A stretch of DNA of 8,785 nt, taken from positions 1 through 8,785 of the forward strand of contig JANXXZ010000461.1 of the NCBI GenBank assembly GCA_025350385.1. Direction: 5' to 3'. Numbering within the stretch: the stretch's first letter is position 1; each line of letters begins with the position of its first letter. The notes under the pieces are model-generated. The model was not told the DNA's origin and did no database searches. It saw only the letters and a program-made list of their open reading frames with translations. Below are positions 6,763 to 8,785 of the stretch, piece by piece. This DNA comes from Bacteroidales bacterium. GTDB taxonomy: Bacteria > Bacteroidota > Bacteroidia > Bacteroidales > UBA4417. The position numbers and the translations under genes are program-made.

Positions 6763-8785
6763 CTAATTATCCCTGAAATCTTTCTTCTTGGTAAGCTTCA
6801 GATCCTGTAGTACTGCTGATTTCACATTGATCTGGAAATTCCAGCTCTTCTGAATTCCATAGGGAATCCAGTTTAACCGCATTTCCCAGCAATGAAGATT
6901 CCGGTATATGGTAACACTTGTATAGGAAAAGTCTTTGTTCTGAAAGTCGTAACCGGTTCTTGCCGAGAACTTCCATTTATCAGTAACATTAATATCGCCG
7001 CTGGCTCCGATGGTTTGAATCAGTTTTTTTTCACGTTTGCCGGTAAGTAAAGAACGGCTGTTGTAGCTGAAATTGTAGTCAAAGCGGATGCTCCAGGGAT
7101 TGTCCCAGTCAATAAATTGTTCCGGATTATCTTTTATGTCTTCAATCTCCTCCGACGTGGTGCTGGACGGAGGCGTCGGTTTTTTCTTTTTCGATTTGAG
7201 GGATGTAAATTCATAGGAAAGGCTGGTAGTCCAGCTGGCATTGGTGAATCGGAGCGGCTTGTGATTAACCTCCCACTGATATTGGTTGTAACGGTTGCCT
7301 TTGGCATCAACAGCATAAGGATCCCAGGAACTTGAATAGTTGATTGCCATTTTCTTGAAAAGGGTAGTGCGGCCGGAAACGTTAAAAACTGACCATCGCA
7401 GTGAATCAGCGGCTAAATTGTACGACTCCGAAAATGCAAGATTGTCAATCAGCATCACTTTCTTTACTCCTGTCACAGTATCTTTTTCCGACTTCACCTT
7501 CATTTCTAAATTATTACTAAGCGAAAAATTCAGCGACCCTGATTTTACCATTGGAGGCAAACCAATAAGTGACCGGAGGTATTGATCAGAAAATACTGAA
7601 TATTTCTGCATGGTACCTGCTGTATCGGTTTGTACCTTTTTATAATATCCCAGTGATTCCCGGCCAAAATCAGGCACAAAGCTGAACCCGACTGAAGGTC
7701 GCATCACATGGCGGAGTGCTTTTACCGGACCGCGTCTAAACTGCATCATGCCATAAATGGTTGTACTAAGCGATGTATTGTAACTATAATCACGGGCAGT
7801 TTTAAATCCGGTAAGGGTGTCAACCTGCACATGAGGGCCAACTTTTATACCATTTACAATGCTGCTGTCACCAATCCATGTTTTATTGATTGATTTGACA
7901 TACCATCGTTCCGTATAATTAATGCCATGCGACCATGTAAAATATTTCATCACCTTGAAAGAACCGCTTAACGGTATCGTATGAATGATTCCTGAATTAA
8001 ATTTATTAAGTGTGCCGGGCTTGAAAAGCAAGGAATCGAGTGTACTGATCTGGTTTGTCATATGCATATTATAGGTTATGCTTATGGCTTCGTACCAAAG
8101 GGGTTTTCCTGTTTGAACCTTTCGTTGAAAAGGATATATGCGATTGATGCCAAAAGAAACATCCGGCAAGGTGAGAGTAACTGAGTGGGTACTGGTATTC
8201 TGGCTATGACTGGCGTTTATATTAAGATTGGCATTGTTACCAACGCGCATGGCATAAGTTACATTCGATGAAAATGAGTTTGTCAGATAATCGTTAACCG
8301 TTGTAGGGTTGTAGCTGTTGAATTTACTGCTTCCTGCGTTTACGCTCGCCGAAAATATACCGTTTGGACGGGCTTTTGGATCCTGCCGGTGCGACCAGCT
8401 GATGAAAAAATCTTTGTTTTTTTGATAATCGGTCGTCCCTTTAACTCCGAGGATATTAATTGCGTACTTAAGACTGAAACTCCCGGTGTATTTGTATCTT
8501 TTTTTATAAGTCACAGCAGGTTTCAGTGCCCAGCTTCCCCTTGAATAGATGTCGCCAACCAGTTTCAGATCAAAATAATCATTCAGACCAAAATAATACC
8601 CCCCCTCTTCCAGGTAAAATCCGCGGTTGGCCGCTTCCCCGTACCTTGGAATAATTAAGCCTGAACTTCTTCCTTTTTTATTCGGAAACAATCCGAAAGG
8701 TAAGGCAAGGGGTAGAGGAATACCTTCAATACTCAGGTAAGCAGGGCCGGTAACTATCTTATCGCCGGGCATCACTTTTGCCCTG
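6763..8785 (-). CDS. lptD: LptD-like outer-membrane LPS-assembly protein, N-terminus missing
   Basis: The frame stays open to the right edge. The GTG at 8775-8773 is preceded in frame by codons for R-A-K and falls within the conserved domain, so it is not the start. About 673 C-terminal residues are visible; Bacteroidota members of this family are usually longer, so the missing part should hold the signal peptide and periplasmic OstA-like domain. In the family, LptD with LptE inserts lipopolysaccharide into the outer leaflet of the outer membrane. Support comes from DKIVTGPAYLSIEGIPLPLA and PFGLFPNKKGRSSG near the visible start, then a long run of alternating polar/aromatic beta strands typical of a 26-strand-type barrel, and a conserved end (LHCWEMRLNWIPYG, then INVKSAVLQDLKL). 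A low-complexity segment (KKKKP, then PPSSTTSEE) at about residues 527-550 looks like a loop between strands. The stop is TAG. It converges on the third kinase gene; its promoter is outside the window. Confidence 0.85.
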   Translation of the reverse strand, partial: RAKVMPGDKIVTGPAYLSIEGIPLPLALPFGLFPNKKGRSSGLIIPRYGEAANRGFYLEEGGYYFGLNDYFDLKLVGDIYSRGSWALKPAVTYKKRYKYTGSFSLKYAINILGVKGTTDYQKNKDFFISWSHRQDPKARPNGIFSASVNAGSSKFNSYNPTTVNDYLTNSFSSNVTYAMRVGNNANLNINASHSQNTSTHSVTLTLPDVSFGINRIYPFQRKVQTGKPLWYEAISITYNMHMTNQISTLDSLLFKPGTLNKFNSGIIHTIPLSGSFKVMKYFTWSHGINYTERWYVKSINKTWIGDSSIVNGIKVGPHVQVDTLTGFKTARDYSYNTSLSTTIYGMMQFRRGPVKALRHVMRPSVGFSFVPDFGRESLGYYKKVQTDTAGTMQKYSVFSDQYLRSLIGLPPMVKSGSLNFSLSNNLEMKVKSEKDTVTGVKKVMLIDNLAFSESYNLAADSLRWSVFNVSGRTTLFKKMAINYSSSWDPYAVDAKGNRYNQYQWEVNHKPLRFTNASWTTSLSYEFTSLKSKKKKPTPPSSTTSEEIEDIKDNPEQFIDWDNPWSIRFDYNFSYNSRSLLTGKREKKLIQTIGASGDINVTDKWKFSARTGYDFQNKDFSYTSVTIYRNLHCWEMRLNWIPYGIQKSWNFQINVKSAVLQDLKLTKKKDFRDN

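Noticed and set aside
7117..7893. Several plus-strand open frames opposite the LptD-like gene
   Set aside because: They are short and antisense to a well-supported barrel protein, with no motifs of their own.
1..8785. Mobile element, phage, defence system, CRISPR array or RNA gene
   Set aside because: I saw no transposase, integrase, nuclease or toxin motifs, no regular repeat array, and no tRNA- or rRNA-like sequence on either strand.

Overview
The window looks like chromosomal DNA of a member of the Bacteroidota. It probably belongs to the Bacteroidales/Marinilabiliales side of the phylum, but the sequence alone does not fix that. Three things support the call: the lptD-type gene has a Bacteroidota-style sequence (GIPLPLALPFGLFP near the visible start, HCWEMRLNWIPYG near the C-terminus); two intergenic regions carry TAnnTTTG promoter elements; and the starts lack a clear Shine-Dalgarno sequence, with AT-rich gaps separating more balanced coding DNA.

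Layout: positions 1-6671 hold three consecutive plus-strand genes for soluble-looking PAS-type sensor histidine kinases. The first (1-2220) lacks its N-terminus and has four visible PAS domains. The second (2530-4989) is complete, with PAS-PAS-GAF-PAS sensing domains. The third (5469-6671) is complete and short, with one PAS domain. All three end in closely related HisKA and HATPase_c modules with intact H, N, G1 and G2 boxes. The gaps between them are 309 and 479 nt, AT-rich and without genes. Each appears to carry its own promoter, so the kinases are probably separate transcription units rather than one operon. Positions 6763-8785 hold, on the minus strand, the C-terminal part of an LptD-like outer-membrane LPS-assembly barrel, convergent with the third kinase and running off the right edge.

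How the genes may work together: no response regulator, receiver domain or output gene is visible, so the kinases are orphans within this window and their partners must lie elsewhere. Their related cores and different sensory ends suggest local duplication followed by sensor diversification. Kinases 2 and 3 align without gaps over their first 90 residues and share Cys76/His81/Cys90 in the first PAS domain. I see no functional link to the lptD gene beyond adjacency.

I found no convincing new system, mobile element, CRISPR array or RNA gene. The most interesting points are the Cys/His-marked PAS domains, the mosaic similarity among the three kinase cores, and the dyad and promoter structures in the gaps.
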